NCBI RefSeq assembly: GCF_028330985.1
Contig: NZ_JAQMUE010000088.1
Span: 148,191 to 212,190, forward strand
Direction: 5' to 3'
Length of the DNA stretch: 64,000 nucleotides
DNA from: Roseofilum reptotaenium CS-1145
GTDB taxonomy: Bacteria; Cyanobacteriota; Cyanobacteriia; Cyanobacteriales; Desertifilaceae
The notes under the pieces were generated by a model. The model worked only from the letters and a program-made list of their open reading frames with translations, ran no database searches and was not told the origin of the DNA. Positions 16,288-24,375 of this stretch are shown here, piece by piece; the first letter of the stretch is position 1; each line of letters opens with the position of its first letter. Both the position numbers and the translations under genes were made by a program.

Positions 16288-17271
16288 ATGTCGGACGAGA
16301 AAAGTTTTTGTGACTCACAATATGACACTCTTAACGAAACAGAAAGGAGAGTTTTAGATCTTTTTTTATCTGGTAGAACAGATCGAGAAATTTCTGAAAT
16401 CGTGCCCCTTGAACGCACTAATGTTAGAGGTTGTATCAGTAATATTTGTACTACTTTTCTGGGCGCTCGAAAGAGTGGAAAAACTGACAAAAATAGCCCG
16501 AGGCGAAACGAGTTGTTTAATTACATTGCTCGCTACAAACCCGATCTGATCAAGCCTAATTTGAAAATCGAAGTGTTGAAGAAATATACTGGTTTTGAAG
16601 TCGTCTTGCATGGAGATCTAAAAAATCTAACACTAGATCAAAGACGGGCATTAGAACAGGAAGTACAGAAAATAGCTAAGGAGTTGGACTTAATTGTGGT
16701 TAAGATCAAATCTGGATCAATTATCATTGAATTTGAAGGATCGCCTGAAGGGTTTGAGCGCATCAAAGCCTTATTTGACTCAGGGGAACTCACGGAAGTT
16801 GCTGGCTTTGCCATACAAGAGATTAGCGCTCTACCGGAACAACAAACCCAACGGACTCAACTGAGAGAATGGTTGCAAGGTGTTTTTGCTCCCCTGTGGG
16901 AATCCGTCGATGGCTTGTTAACCACTGAGCAACCGAGCTTTGCCTTTCGTCAGCGCAGTGAGGGGGTTTCGCGGAGAAAGACAATTGTCTTTAACGAGCT
17001 TGAAGATTGCCAAGTCGAAATGGTGGCTACAATTATACCTCTAGAGAGACCTAAAGTCAAGGTTATTATACAGATTCTTCCCAGTCCCGGAGCGAGCCAT
17101 CTACCGGAAGACCTGCGTATCCAGTTACTCGATGAAAGCGATGCAGACAATCCGGAGGGAGAAATCTTTGATGCCAAGGAAAATCTGGAATTTAATGTGG
17201 AAGAGGGCGATGCTTTTAGTATAATTGTAGAGCAGGGTAGATATAGGGTTGTCGAACGATTTATGGTGTAA
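16288..17271 (+). CDS. HTH / alpha-beta / DUF1822-like regulator or adaptor
   Basis: 327 residues from ATG 16288 (MSDEKSF). Residues ~15-57 (LNETERRVLDLFLSGRTDRE and following) resemble a LuxR-type helix-turn-helix. Residues ~100-172 show a beta-alpha-beta-beta-alpha pattern (FEVVLHGDLKNLTLDQRRAL, KSGSIIIEFEGSPEGFERIK) like small adaptor domains seen beside STAND proteins. Residues ~190-327 (LREWLQGVFAPLWESVDGLL, LPEDLRIQLLDES) match the DUF1822 pattern, a family often next to CHAT proteins in cyanobacteria. Operator D sits 43 nt upstream, so it may regulate itself and the divergent gene. The CHAT-NACHT gene follows 111 nt downstream, beyond a strong hairpin. Domain 1 and 3 calls are moderate; domain 2 is tentative. 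Confidence 0.65.
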   Translation: MSDEKSFCDSQYDTLNETERRVLDLFLSGRTDREISEIVPLERTNVRGCISNICTTFLGARKSGKTDKNSPRRNELFNYIARYKPDLIKPNLKIEVLKKYTGFEVVLHGDLKNLTLDQRRALEQEVQKIAKELDLIVVKIKSGSIIIEFEGSPEGFERIKALFDSGELTEVAGFAIQEISALPEQQTQRTQLREWLQGVFAPLWESVDGLLTTEQPSFAFRQRSEGVSRRKTIVFNELEDCQVEMVATIIPLERPKVKVIIQILPSPGASHLPEDLRIQLLDESDADNPEGEIFDAKENLEFNVEEGDAFSIIVEQGRYRVVERFMV

Positions 17272-17321
17272 ATTACAGAATTTTTACGGAAAGCGACCCC
17301 AACCCAATAACCCACCCTCAA

Positions 17322-17357
17322 TAGCAAGTTACCTAGTCTCCTCTAGGTGGCTTGTTA
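17322..17357 (+). terminator. Strong hairpin in the leader of the CHAT-NACHT gene
   Basis: Stem of about 15 pairs: TAGCAAGTTACCTAG pairs with CTAGGTGGCTTGTTA around a TCTCCT loop, with G-U pairs in the middle of the stem. It lies 26 nt before the CHAT-NACHT ATG. No U-run follows, so it may be an attenuator or a translation-controlling structure rather than a simple terminator. Confidence 0.55.
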
Positions 17358-17382
17358 TGTTGTTTACCAGAAGTGTTGAACA

Positions 17383-20300
17383 ATGGTTCAAAAAGTTATT
17401 AACTTCATTATGCATGACTCTAGTTCTGAAGGAGTTTTCCTTTCCACAGAAATGCGAGACTGCAATCAAGACCAAATCTTGGTTGATATGAGTGGACAAT
17501 TGCCTCCGAATCCTGAAGTCAAAGAAGAGTATGAAGGTTTGAGTAAAATCTATCCCGGACTCCGCAATCCCGGACGAATGGCAACAACCAGAAAAGTCAC
17601 TAACTTTAAGACGGGTTCTTGCCAAGAAGTAAGCCAAGAACGACAAGAACTAATGGAATCGTGCAGAGAAAATTATATCCAATTAAGCGAGAAATTTAAG
17701 AAATGGTTTAGATCTCCTGAATGGATGAATTTTCTAATAAATTTGTATCCAGATTTGTCCAAAAAAGAAGAAATTAATATCTTTATTCGTACATCAGATA
17801 TAGAATTGCTAAAAGCACCCTGGCATCAGTTCGATTTAATTGAAAAATACCCCAATGCTCAATTTATATTCACCTCCTATAATTGTAAAGCTCCTCCCCA
17901 TACAAAGGAAGTAGCTGGGAAAGATAAGGTCAAGCTTTTAGCAATCTTCGGTCATGATGAAGACATAAATACGGATGAAGATAGGAAATGTATTCAATCG
18001 ATTCCCTCATTGGAATACACGGATCTGAATAAGCCAAGTCGTCAAGAAATCTTAACTCATTTGACGAATAATAATTATGATATTTTGTTTTTTGCTGGCC
18101 ATAGTGAAAGCACTCAAGATGATGGTCGTATTTATATTAATAAGGAAGACTACTTGACAATTGAAGATCTCAAACATGCATTGGAAACGGCAGTAGAACG
18201 GGGCTTACAAATTGCTATTTTTAACTCTTGCGATGGTTTGGGATTAGCTCGGAAACTCCAAGAAGTGAACATTCCCCAGGTTGTGGTGATGCGAGCACCA
18301 GTCACTGATAAAGTTGCCCAAGAATTTCTGAAAATATTTCTGATCTCTTTTTCTAATCATAAATCTTTCTACTTGTCTGTCCGTAAAGCCCGAGAAGGTT
18401 TACAAGGATTGGATTCTAATTGTCCCAATGCTTCTTGGTTACCCGTCATCTTTCAGAATTCTACGACTGAAGCTTTGAGTTGGCGGCAATTACGGGGACT
18501 ACCTGGGGGTATGGATTGGCGCAAATTTTGTGAAGAAAAAATTAACCCCCAACTCGATTGTACGTCTTCAAGCTGCAACAATAACCGCGATATTTCTGCC
18601 TGTGAGAGAATTTATGTACCCCTCTCATTAGAAAGACTAGACGATCGGGAGTTTCTGAAAGGTTCTCTGCGTAGCGATGATGACTTTTTTGGAACAGTGT
18701 TAGGCAGTGAAAAATCTCCTAAACGGATTGCTCTGATTGGCGAAACCGGGAGTGGCAAAAAAGCGATCTTACAAAAAATGGTAGAGTGGATCGTAAACAG
18801 GAACAAGAACGAGAATGAACCAAACGCTTATCCCATTTGGATTGCTTTAGCTGATTTACACGATCGCCGTTGGGATACCCTAGAAGAATTTTTAGAAAAA
18901 AAATGGCTCCCCGATGCTTTAAAAAAAGAGAAAGCGACATCAGATCATTTAGAATACCTGAGACAGTTATTTGAAAGTGGGCGAGTATTTCTCTTCCTGG
19001 AAGGATTGGATGAACTGCCTATCTTACGGAGAAAAGAGTCTCCCTTGAGTCTATTAGCCGATCAACTCACCGATTGGATTGCACCCGCTCAAGTGATTCT
19101 CACTTGTCGCTCAAATTTGTGGGAAAATCACCCCAACATTTTAGAGGATTTTGAAGTTTATAAAATCGCCGGTTTGACTCACCCTGAGCAAATTAATGAA
19201 TTTGTCGATAAATGGTTTGAATATTGTCAAAACCGGCCATCGGATCAAGATTTAGCTTCAGCGCTTAAATCTCAACTGAGAACTCCGAGAAAAGCAAAGT
19301 TTAGAACCATTCTCAAAAACCCTCTGTGTTTAAATATATTTTGTGAGCTTTGGCAACACAATCAAGGAAACTTGCCGGACACTAAAACGGCTTTATACAA
19401 GAAATTCACCCATGGATTTTACGATCGCAGATGCTCGTCCGAATCCGATCCTTTAGAACCCAGCGAGATCGATTCAGCCTTGGGAGCGCTTGCCCTCGAA
19501 ACCCTCGAACACCAAAGCTCTCAATTTCGGCTTCGGCAAATGGAGAGCTATAACACCAGAAAACCGGAACTCTTTGAGCAAGCCATTGAAGTCGGTTTTC
19601 TCAGTTTAGTGGAAAAGGAAGATCGCGACAATAGTCAATGGTCGTATCGTTTCTTGCATCCAAATTTACAAGAATATTTTGCGGCTCTGGCGATTGAAGA
19701 TTGGCTCTTTTTCTTTAATCCCTCTGAAGGAATTTACCGTATTTTTGACCGCCATTGGAAAGAAGTGATTCTCCTGTGGTTAGGACGGGAGGATATTAAT
19801 CCCGCTCAGAAAGAACAATTTCTCGATGCTTTAAGGCAATTTCTGGCTGAGATTAAACCCTACTCCGATCGCGCTTATTTTTTAGCAGCCGCTGGACTGG
19901 CGGAATTTCCAGACTATCCACAGGCAGAAACCATTGTCCGGGGACTGGTGAAATGGTGTTTTGGCGAGCAAGTAGAAGGGGGAAAAATCAAGCGCTTTCC
20001 GGCAACCCTTGAACTGAGAGCCAATGCAGCGCTGCAAGAGAGCGATCGCCCCCTAGTCCTTCAGATTCTCAGAGAACTATTAGACACCTACTCTGATGAC
20101 ACAACCCTGAGTCGCGTTGCTTACACCCTCGGTAAACTGGCACCAGAGCAGTCCGAAGACCAGGAAAAATCCTTAGAAGTCCTGAAAAATTTGTTGCGTA
20201 AGAGTCAAGAGGATGAGCAGCGTTTGGCGATCGCCTCCAGTTTAGCAGAACTCGATCCAGACCATACTTTAGCTCTCGATACTCTACAAAACCGCTCGGA

Positions 20301-21093
20301 TACTTCTTCATCTGATGGTGGCGATCGCAAATTCCATGGACTCGCAGGCGATCAAATCGATCCCGGTAACCCAGCATTCGAAACTCTGCTCGAACTCGCT
20401 AAAAGTCCAGAGGAAGAGATGCGCTTATCAGCCCTCGAAAACCTGAAAGTGATTTTTGAGGAAAAATATGCTCGCCAAATTGTTGATTTATTAAGCGATC
20501 GACAGGCGATCTCTAACACCGAGAAGAATTCAGAGCTAAATCGGGTTTACAACGAATTATTGTGGCTCTGTGCCGATCTCCTCAATTATGTAGACTTTTA
20601 CCAAGCCCTTCATCATTCCCCATTACCTAGGGTTGCTCAACCCTGCGATGACACGAGTCTAAAAAATACCCATCGGCTATGGATTAACGCAGCCTCTTTG
20701 CAAGCAGAAACAGACCGCGAGGCGATCGCCCAAGCTCTGTGCAATACAATTTATGCCGAAGCCTTACCAGATCAGTCCATCCCTACAGTCGCCACTGACG
20801 TTGAATTAGGACTTCAGATCGTTCGAGCTAGACAACACTTGCAAAAGCAAAAGTTAGTCCTTATTTTCGACCCATGCCACCCCAGTCAAGAATTACTCGA
20901 CTGCTGCCGTGAAATTGCCTCTCCCAATTTAGGAGTGTATATCGCCTGGATTACTGAGCAACCCTTAGAACCCCCTTTGCATCAATTCTTTCCCCAAGAC
21001 CCGAATCTCAAACGTTCCATCCGAGAGTGGATACAACAGTTGAATGATGCTTCTGGGGTCAATTCCATAACCGATCTTGATTTCAATAGCTAG
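17383..21093 (+). CDS. CHAT (caspase-like)-NACHT STAND protein
   Basis: 1236 residues. Residues ~120-370 are a CHAT domain, a caspase-related cysteine protease, with catalytic His240 (LFFAGHSES) and Cys283 (AIFNSCDGLGLA). Residues ~445-700 are a NACHT-type ATPase: Walker A GETGSGKK (453-460), Walker B VFLFLEGLDE (~535-544), sensor TCRSN. In Walker A the usual Ser/Thr after Lys is Lys. Residues ~780-1100 are helical and HEAT-like; residues ~1140-1220 form an alpha/beta C-terminal domain (KLVLIFDPCHPSQELLDCCR, LGVYIAWITEQPL) of the kind found at NACHT C-termini. Architecture resembles animal NLR-caspase logic fused in one chain: C-terminal sensing, ATP-driven assembly, protease activation. Follows the HTH/DUF1822 gene on the same strand. 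Function in defence or cell death is inference; domain calls are strong. Confidence 0.87.
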   Translation: MVQKVINFIMHDSSSEGVFLSTEMRDCNQDQILVDMSGQLPPNPEVKEEYEGLSKIYPGLRNPGRMATTRKVTNFKTGSCQEVSQERQELMESCRENYIQLSEKFKKWFRSPEWMNFLINLYPDLSKKEEINIFIRTSDIELLKAPWHQFDLIEKYPNAQFIFTSYNCKAPPHTKEVAGKDKVKLLAIFGHDEDINTDEDRKCIQSIPSLEYTDLNKPSRQEILTHLTNNNYDILFFAGHSESTQDDGRIYINKEDYLTIEDLKHALETAVERGLQIAIFNSCDGLGLARKLQEVNIPQVVVMRAPVTDKVAQEFLKIFLISFSNHKSFYLSVRKAREGLQGLDSNCPNASWLPVIFQNSTTEALSWRQLRGLPGGMDWRKFCEEKINPQLDCTSSSCNNNRDISACERIYVPLSLERLDDREFLKGSLRSDDDFFGTVLGSEKSPKRIALIGETGSGKKAILQKMVEWIVNRNKNENEPNAYPIWIALADLHDRRWDTLEEFLEKKWLPDALKKEKATSDHLEYLRQLFESGRVFLFLEGLDELPILRRKESPLSLLADQLTDWIAPAQVILTCRSNLWENHPNILEDFEVYKIAGLTHPEQINEFVDKWFEYCQNRPSDQDLASALKSQLRTPRKAKFRTILKNPLCLNIFCELWQHNQGNLPDTKTALYKKFTHGFYDRRCSSESDPLEPSEIDSALGALALETLEHQSSQFRLRQMESYNTRKPELFEQAIEVGFLSLVEKEDRDNSQWSYRFLHPNLQEYFAALAIEDWLFFFNPSEGIYRIFDRHWKEVILLWLGREDINPAQKEQFLDALRQFLAEIKPYSDRAYFLAAAGLAEFPDYPQAETIVRGLVKWCFGEQVEGGKIKRFPATLELRANAALQESDRPLVLQILRELLDTYSDDTTLSRVAYTLGKLAPEQSEDQEKSLEVLKNLLRKSQEDEQRLAIASSLAELDPDHTLALDTLQNRSDTSSSDGGDRKFHGLAGDQIDPGNPAFETLLELAKSPEEEMRLSALENLKVIFEEKYARQIVDLLSDRQAISNTEKNSELNRVYNELLWLCADLLNYVDFYQALHHSPLPRVAQPCDDTSLKNTHRLWINAASLQAETDREAIAQALCNTIYAEALPDQSIPTVATDVELGLQIVRARQHLQKQKLVLIFDPCHPSQELLDCCREIASPNLGVYIAWITEQPLEPPLHQFFPQDPNLKRSIREWIQQLNDASGVNSITDLDFNS

Positions 21094-21100
21094 ACTCGGT

Positions 21101-21131
21101 TGTAGGGGCTTGCATATTTTTCGCCCCTACA
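21101..21131. repeat. Hairpin repeat, TGTAGGGGC...GCCCCTACA
   Basis: Copy of the dispersed hairpin, nearly identical to 12170-12198, placed between the convergent CHAT-NACHT and membrane-protein genes, where it could serve as a terminator. Confidence 0.65.
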
Positions 21132-21158
21132 GATACCTCTGATGATTATTGGGTAATA

Positions 21159-21911
21159 TTATGCCTGTTCTTCCTCCAGGGAGATCAGTTTCTCCTCGAT
21201 CGCCAGAGGAGGACGCAGCAAGAAATAGACAACCAAACCAAAAAAGGGAATCAAGCGGGTAACCCACAGCAGCGTGGAATTGTGCCATTGGCGACGAGCC
21301 ATATCATCATTCACTAGCCAAGATTGAAAGAGGGAAAAGAAGAGCAAATCGATTGCAAAGGAATACGCCAGGCGATCGCTACCTACAATCTGTATCAATT
21401 CTTGCGATCGTTGCCCAATATCGCCAAATTCGGGTCTTGCAAACATCGCCCAACTGATGGAAATCAGGACAATTACACTTAAGAAAATACCCCAACCGCG
21501 ACTCTCTGTGACTTGTTCTAATCGCGATAGGGGGCGATCGCCTAATTCTGGATTGCTGTGTCTAATTCCTAACCAAGGCAAATAAAACACATTTGTCAAA
21601 AAGGCAATACCCACTAAAAATGGAAACATCGGCCAGCGTTGACCTCGACCATCCACTAGAAAGCCCCATAATAATAAAGCCCAAGCCACCACGATATTAA
21701 ACAACCCTTCTAAGGCAGGATGTAAAACCGGCGCTTGTTCAGGTAAAACCAGGGGAGTAATAAACCAAAAGTTTAAGCTTAAATCCCAGACTTCTTGCAG
21801 TAATTCTGAATTAATATGCAGCAAAGAAGGACCAGGGGGCAAGTCCGAAAACAAGAGATAAACTACATAAATCAACCATATTGTCCAAATAAAAATTTTC
21901 CCCATCACCAT
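21159..21911 (-). CDS. Multi-pass membrane protein, unknown function
   Basis: 250 residues with about six to seven predicted TM helices (FIWTIWLIYVVYLLFSDLPP at the N-terminus, LFNIVVAWALLLWGFLV, FPFLVGIAFLTNVFYLPWLG, WGIFLSVIVLISISWAMF, and a last one near LIPFFGLVVYFLLRPP). Conserved-looking motifs between helices include WHNSTLLWVTRLIP. AAGGATGAG precedes ATG 21911. Resembles conserved cyanobacterial hypothetical membrane proteins; no named domain recognised. Confidence 0.75.
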   Translation of the reverse strand: MVMGKIFIWTIWLIYVVYLLFSDLPPGPSLLHINSELLQEVWDLSLNFWFITPLVLPEQAPVLHPALEGLFNIVVAWALLLWGFLVDGRGQRWPMFPFLVGIAFLTNVFYLPWLGIRHSNPELGDRPLSRLEQVTESRGWGIFLSVIVLISISWAMFARPEFGDIGQRSQELIQIVGSDRLAYSFAIDLLFFSLFQSWLVNDDMARRQWHNSTLLWVTRLIPFFGLVVYFLLRPPLAIEEKLISLEEEQA

Positions 21912-21971
21912 TGCTCATCCTTGAAACTTTGATTTTTAAAGTCTATCTAGTCCCTAGCGTGTAACGCTATA

Positions 21972-22511
21972 TTAAGCCACCTGATGAGAGCATTGACATT
22001 TCGGCAACTGATTGAGCAATTCACTGTCAACATTACTGACTGGGGGAAGGGTTTCACCGGGTTCTAAAACTGCCTGATCCGCAGGAATTTGTTTTTCATT
22101 CGCTTGGAGTAGCTTTTGTTTAATGGTATTCAAGGCAGCTTGATTATTCACAGGTGATCGTGGTAGAGGTAAGTCTAAATTGGGCCAACTTGATAAACGA
22201 ATACAAGGACAATTTTTAGTCTCCATGCTACCAATCGTCATGGGAATAGGCATCACGCATCGACAGCAGAGAATTATGTCCCATTTGGGCGTGAGTAATT
22301 CGGCAATAGTCTGATCTGTATCTTCTAAATAACAGTCACCAGATTGATCAGAAAGTAGGGTTTGCCAACAGTCTTCAAAGGCTTTACTATAGCGATTTCT
22401 TTCAATGACGGGATGGGGAGAAAGAGTGCAATCGCCATTATGAATATAAATTTTACGTCCTAACTGAAGCCAGTGGGCTAAATATTGTTTAACTTGGTCT
22501 GCGGATGCCAT
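21972..22511 (-). CDS. Conserved hypothetical protein, Cys-rich
   Basis: 179 residues. A soluble protein with several cysteine pairs (ILCCRCVMP, NCPCIRLSSWP, and C-terminal KCQCSHQ) that could bind a metal, and no signal or TM helix. Start ATG 22511 (MASADQVKQYLAHWLQLG). It sits upstream of the membrane-protein gene on the same strand with a 60-nt gap. Not recognised as a named family. Confidence 0.7.
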   Translation of the reverse strand: MASADQVKQYLAHWLQLGRKIYIHNGDCTLSPHPVIERNRYSKAFEDCWQTLLSDQSGDCYLEDTDQTIAELLTPKWDIILCCRCVMPIPMTIGSMETKNCPCIRLSSWPNLDLPLPRSPVNNQAALNTIKQKLLQANEKQIPADQAVLEPGETLPPVSNVDSELLNQLPKCQCSHQVA

Positions 22512-22795
22512 AAATAATCTAACCTAAATACAGCTTATGAGTTTTGAAAACAGAGATCATAGGTTGAGAGATTGACTGATCATGCCTAGTGCTAGTTGGT
22601 TTACGATCGGGGGGGCTGGAGAAATTGGCGCTCGGCTCTGTCTAAAGATCTTGGTGGTAAGGACAGCAGAAAGGGAAATCGCTTGAGTGCGCTAGTGCTT
22701 ATTCCCGATCTTCTCCTCTTCCTATCTTAACCTCCATCCCCTGTATCTTATCTCCATCAAACACAAGAAATTAAGCGATTAAAGCTTATGAAACT

Positions 22796-23368
22796 CTAAA
22801 GATTGGTGATTGAATTTAAAGGAGTACCTAACTCAGTTAAATTGAGGATATAGCCTCCCGTCACTAAGTACACTTGGTTTGCGATCGCTCCTAAATGACG
22901 AACCAAGTTCCCCAGGCGATCGCGAAAGGTTCGTCCCAAAGGATAGGCTGGAACCACCCCCCATCCGGTTTCTTCCGCTACCAAAATCAGATCCGCTTGT
23001 GTTTGTTCTACCGCCAATAACAACTCTTGCTCTATCAACTCCCATACTTCTTGATCGTACTCTAGACAGTTCGCTAACCAAGTTCCTAAAGAATCAATTA
23101 ATAAACACTCCCCTTCCTGTCCTCCATCCAGACATTGGCTCAACTCCTTCGGAACCTCTCTCATTTGCCATTGTGGAGGTCTACGCTGTTGATGTCGTTC
23201 AATACGCTGTTGCCATTCCACATCGCTTGGATCGAGTTGGGCTGTAGCAACGTAAACCACCGCCTTTCCTGTCTTTTGGGCTAACCTTTCTGCCCACTCA
23301 CTTTTTCCCGATCGCGCTGGTCCCGTCACTAATATAACGCTTCCTGGACGAGAAGCATCCGTTCCCAT
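22796..23368 (-). CDS. cobU: Bifunctional adenosylcobinamide kinase / guanylyltransferase
   Basis: Phosphorylates adenosylcobinamide with ATP or GTP and then transfers GMP to it in nucleotide-loop assembly of cobalamin. 190 residues with P-loop VTGPARSGKSEWAERLA (residues ~13-29), the kinase patterns VVYVATAQLDPSDVEWQQRI and RHQQRRPPQW (the RR..W motif holds the GMP-accepting His), and LILVAEETGWGVVPAYPLGR. Start ATG 23368; an in-frame TTG 2 codons earlier is less likely. Lies just beyond the terminator of the 2-Cys peroxiredoxin gene. Confidence 0.93.
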   Translation of the reverse strand: MGTDASRPGSVILVTGPARSGKSEWAERLAQKTGKAVVYVATAQLDPSDVEWQQRIERHQQRRPPQWQMREVPKELSQCLDGGQEGECLLIDSLGTWLANCLEYDQEVWELIEQELLLAVEQTQADLILVAEETGWGVVPAYPLGRTFRDRLGNLVRHLGAIANQVYLVTGGYILNLTELGTPLNSITNL

Positions 23369-23390
23369 ACTCAATTGTTCAATTCCCTAT

Positions 23391-23421
23391 AAAAAACCAG
23401 GTACGTTTAGTGTACCTGGTT
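23391..23421 (-). terminator. Rho-independent terminator of the 2-Cys peroxiredoxin gene
   Basis: Perfect 10-bp stem AACCAGGTAC/GTACCTGGTT with a 7-nt loop, followed on the minus strand by TTTTTTATA. 24 nt downstream of the peroxiredoxin stop. Confidence 0.85.
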
Positions 23422-23444
23422 AATAGACTTCTGAGCTGTATCTT

Positions 23445-24047
23445 TTATACGGCCGCGAAGTAAACTTTTGATTTTACAGGATCGGGGTTCATGGTTTTTT
23501 CACCGGGTTGCCAACCCGCAGGACAAACTTCGTCGGGGTGAGATTGAACATATTGAATGGCTTGCAGTACGCGCAGAGTTTCATCAACGTTGCGACCAAA
23601 GGCTAGGTTGTTGATCGTGGCATGTTGAATGATGCCTTCTTTATCAATGATGAATAGACCCCTCAGAGCAACTCCAGCATCGGGATCGAGGACATTGTAA
23701 GCAGCACTGATTTCTTTTTTGATATCGGAGACCAGAGGATAGTTCAGATCGCCAACACCACCAGATTTACGGTCGGTTTGAATCCAAGCTAAGTGAGAAA
23801 ATTCACTATCTACAGAAATGCCTAGGACTTCGGTTCCTAACTTTTTGAATTCTTCAAAGCGATCGCTAAAGGCAGTAATTTCAGTCGGACAAACAAAAGT
23901 GAAGTCTAAGGGATAAAAGAAGATCACCACATACTTACCTTGGTAGTCCGATAGTTTAATGGTCTTAAACTCTTGATCGACCACCGCAGTTGCCGTAAAG
24001 TCAGGGGCTGCCTGTCCAACGCGGATACATCCTTCAGATTGAGTCAT
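23445..24047 (-). CDS. Typical 2-Cys peroxiredoxin (AhpC/TSA)
   Basis: Thioredoxin-dependent peroxidase. 200 residues: peroxidatic Cys in [19 protein letters not shown], resolving Cys in [13 protein letters not shown], and C-terminal VYFAAV with the Tyr-Phe pair associated with overoxidation-sensitive enzymes. GGAGAAA precedes ATG 24047. The upstream region carries motifs shared with the peroxiredoxin-glutaredoxin promoter at 886-922. The terminator at 23391-23421 makes it monocistronic. Confidence 0.96.
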   Translation of the reverse strand: MTQSEGCIRVGQAAPDFTATAVVDQEFKTIKLSDYQGKYVVIFFYPLDFTFVCPTEITAFSDRFEEFKKLGTEVLGISVDSEFSHLAWIQTDRKSGGVGDLNYPLVSDIKKEISAAYNVLDPDAGVALRGLFIIDKEGIIQHATINNLAFGRNVDETLRVLQAIQYVQSHPDEVCPAGWQPGEKTMNPDPVKSKVYFAAV

Positions 24048-24076
24048 GTCTGCTTTCTCCGTTACATATTGTTACG

Positions 24077-24094
24077 AATCATATCATACTCATA
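24077..24094 (-). promoter_or_regulatory. Putative operator shared with the Prx-Grx promoter
   Basis: On the minus strand TATGAGTATGATATGATT (12 identical, 16 of 18 overall, to 886-903), with the second shared block TCATAACGAC directly upstream at 24095-24104. It lies 30 nt before the peroxiredoxin ATG. Confidence 0.5.
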
Positions 24095-24206
24095 GTCGTT
24101 ATGACTCCTTTTTTTCCAACTTCCCCTAATCTTCAGTGATCAATGGAATAAAAATCGCCTATATCCAGGAGATACAGACGGTTTCGGAAACTCTTAAATA
24201 TTTAGA

Positions 24207-24280
24207 TGGCTCGGGGCAGATTTGAACTGCCGACCTTGGGCTTATGAGTCCCCTGCTCTAACCAACTGAGCTACCGAGCC
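24207..24280 (-). tRNA. tRNA-Met (anticodon CAT)
   Basis: Minus-strand cloverleaf: acceptor GGCTCGG/CCGAGCC, D arm AGCTCAGTTGGTTAGAGC, anticodon loop CTCATAA (CAT), T arm CGGCAG-TTCAAAT-CTGCC, discriminator A. The paired first base G1-C72 argues against initiator tRNA. An elongator Met is most likely; an Ile tRNA with lysidine-modified CAT anticodon is not excluded. Confidence 0.92.
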
Positions 24281-24325
24281 AAACTTGCAACTTTACCACT
24301 ATAACCTAATTTCGATCTAGAAAGC

Positions 24326-24360
24326 AAGGGAGATCGGAAAGCATTTTTCCGATCTCCCTT
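24326..24360 (-). terminator. Terminator hairpin after the LysM/M23 peptidase gene
   Basis: Perfect 15-bp stem AAGGGAGATCGGAAA/TTTCCGATCTCCCTT with a 5-nt loop, 15 nt downstream of the stop. The stem is long though no clear U-run follows. Confidence 0.75.
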
Positions 24361-24375
24361 ATTAACCATCCAAAT

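Noticed and set aside
16288..17271. Calling the HTH/DUF1822 gene a sigma factor or VMAP-type protein
   Set aside because: No sigma-region 2 motif and no VMAP core; only the HTH and the DUF1822-like end are supported.
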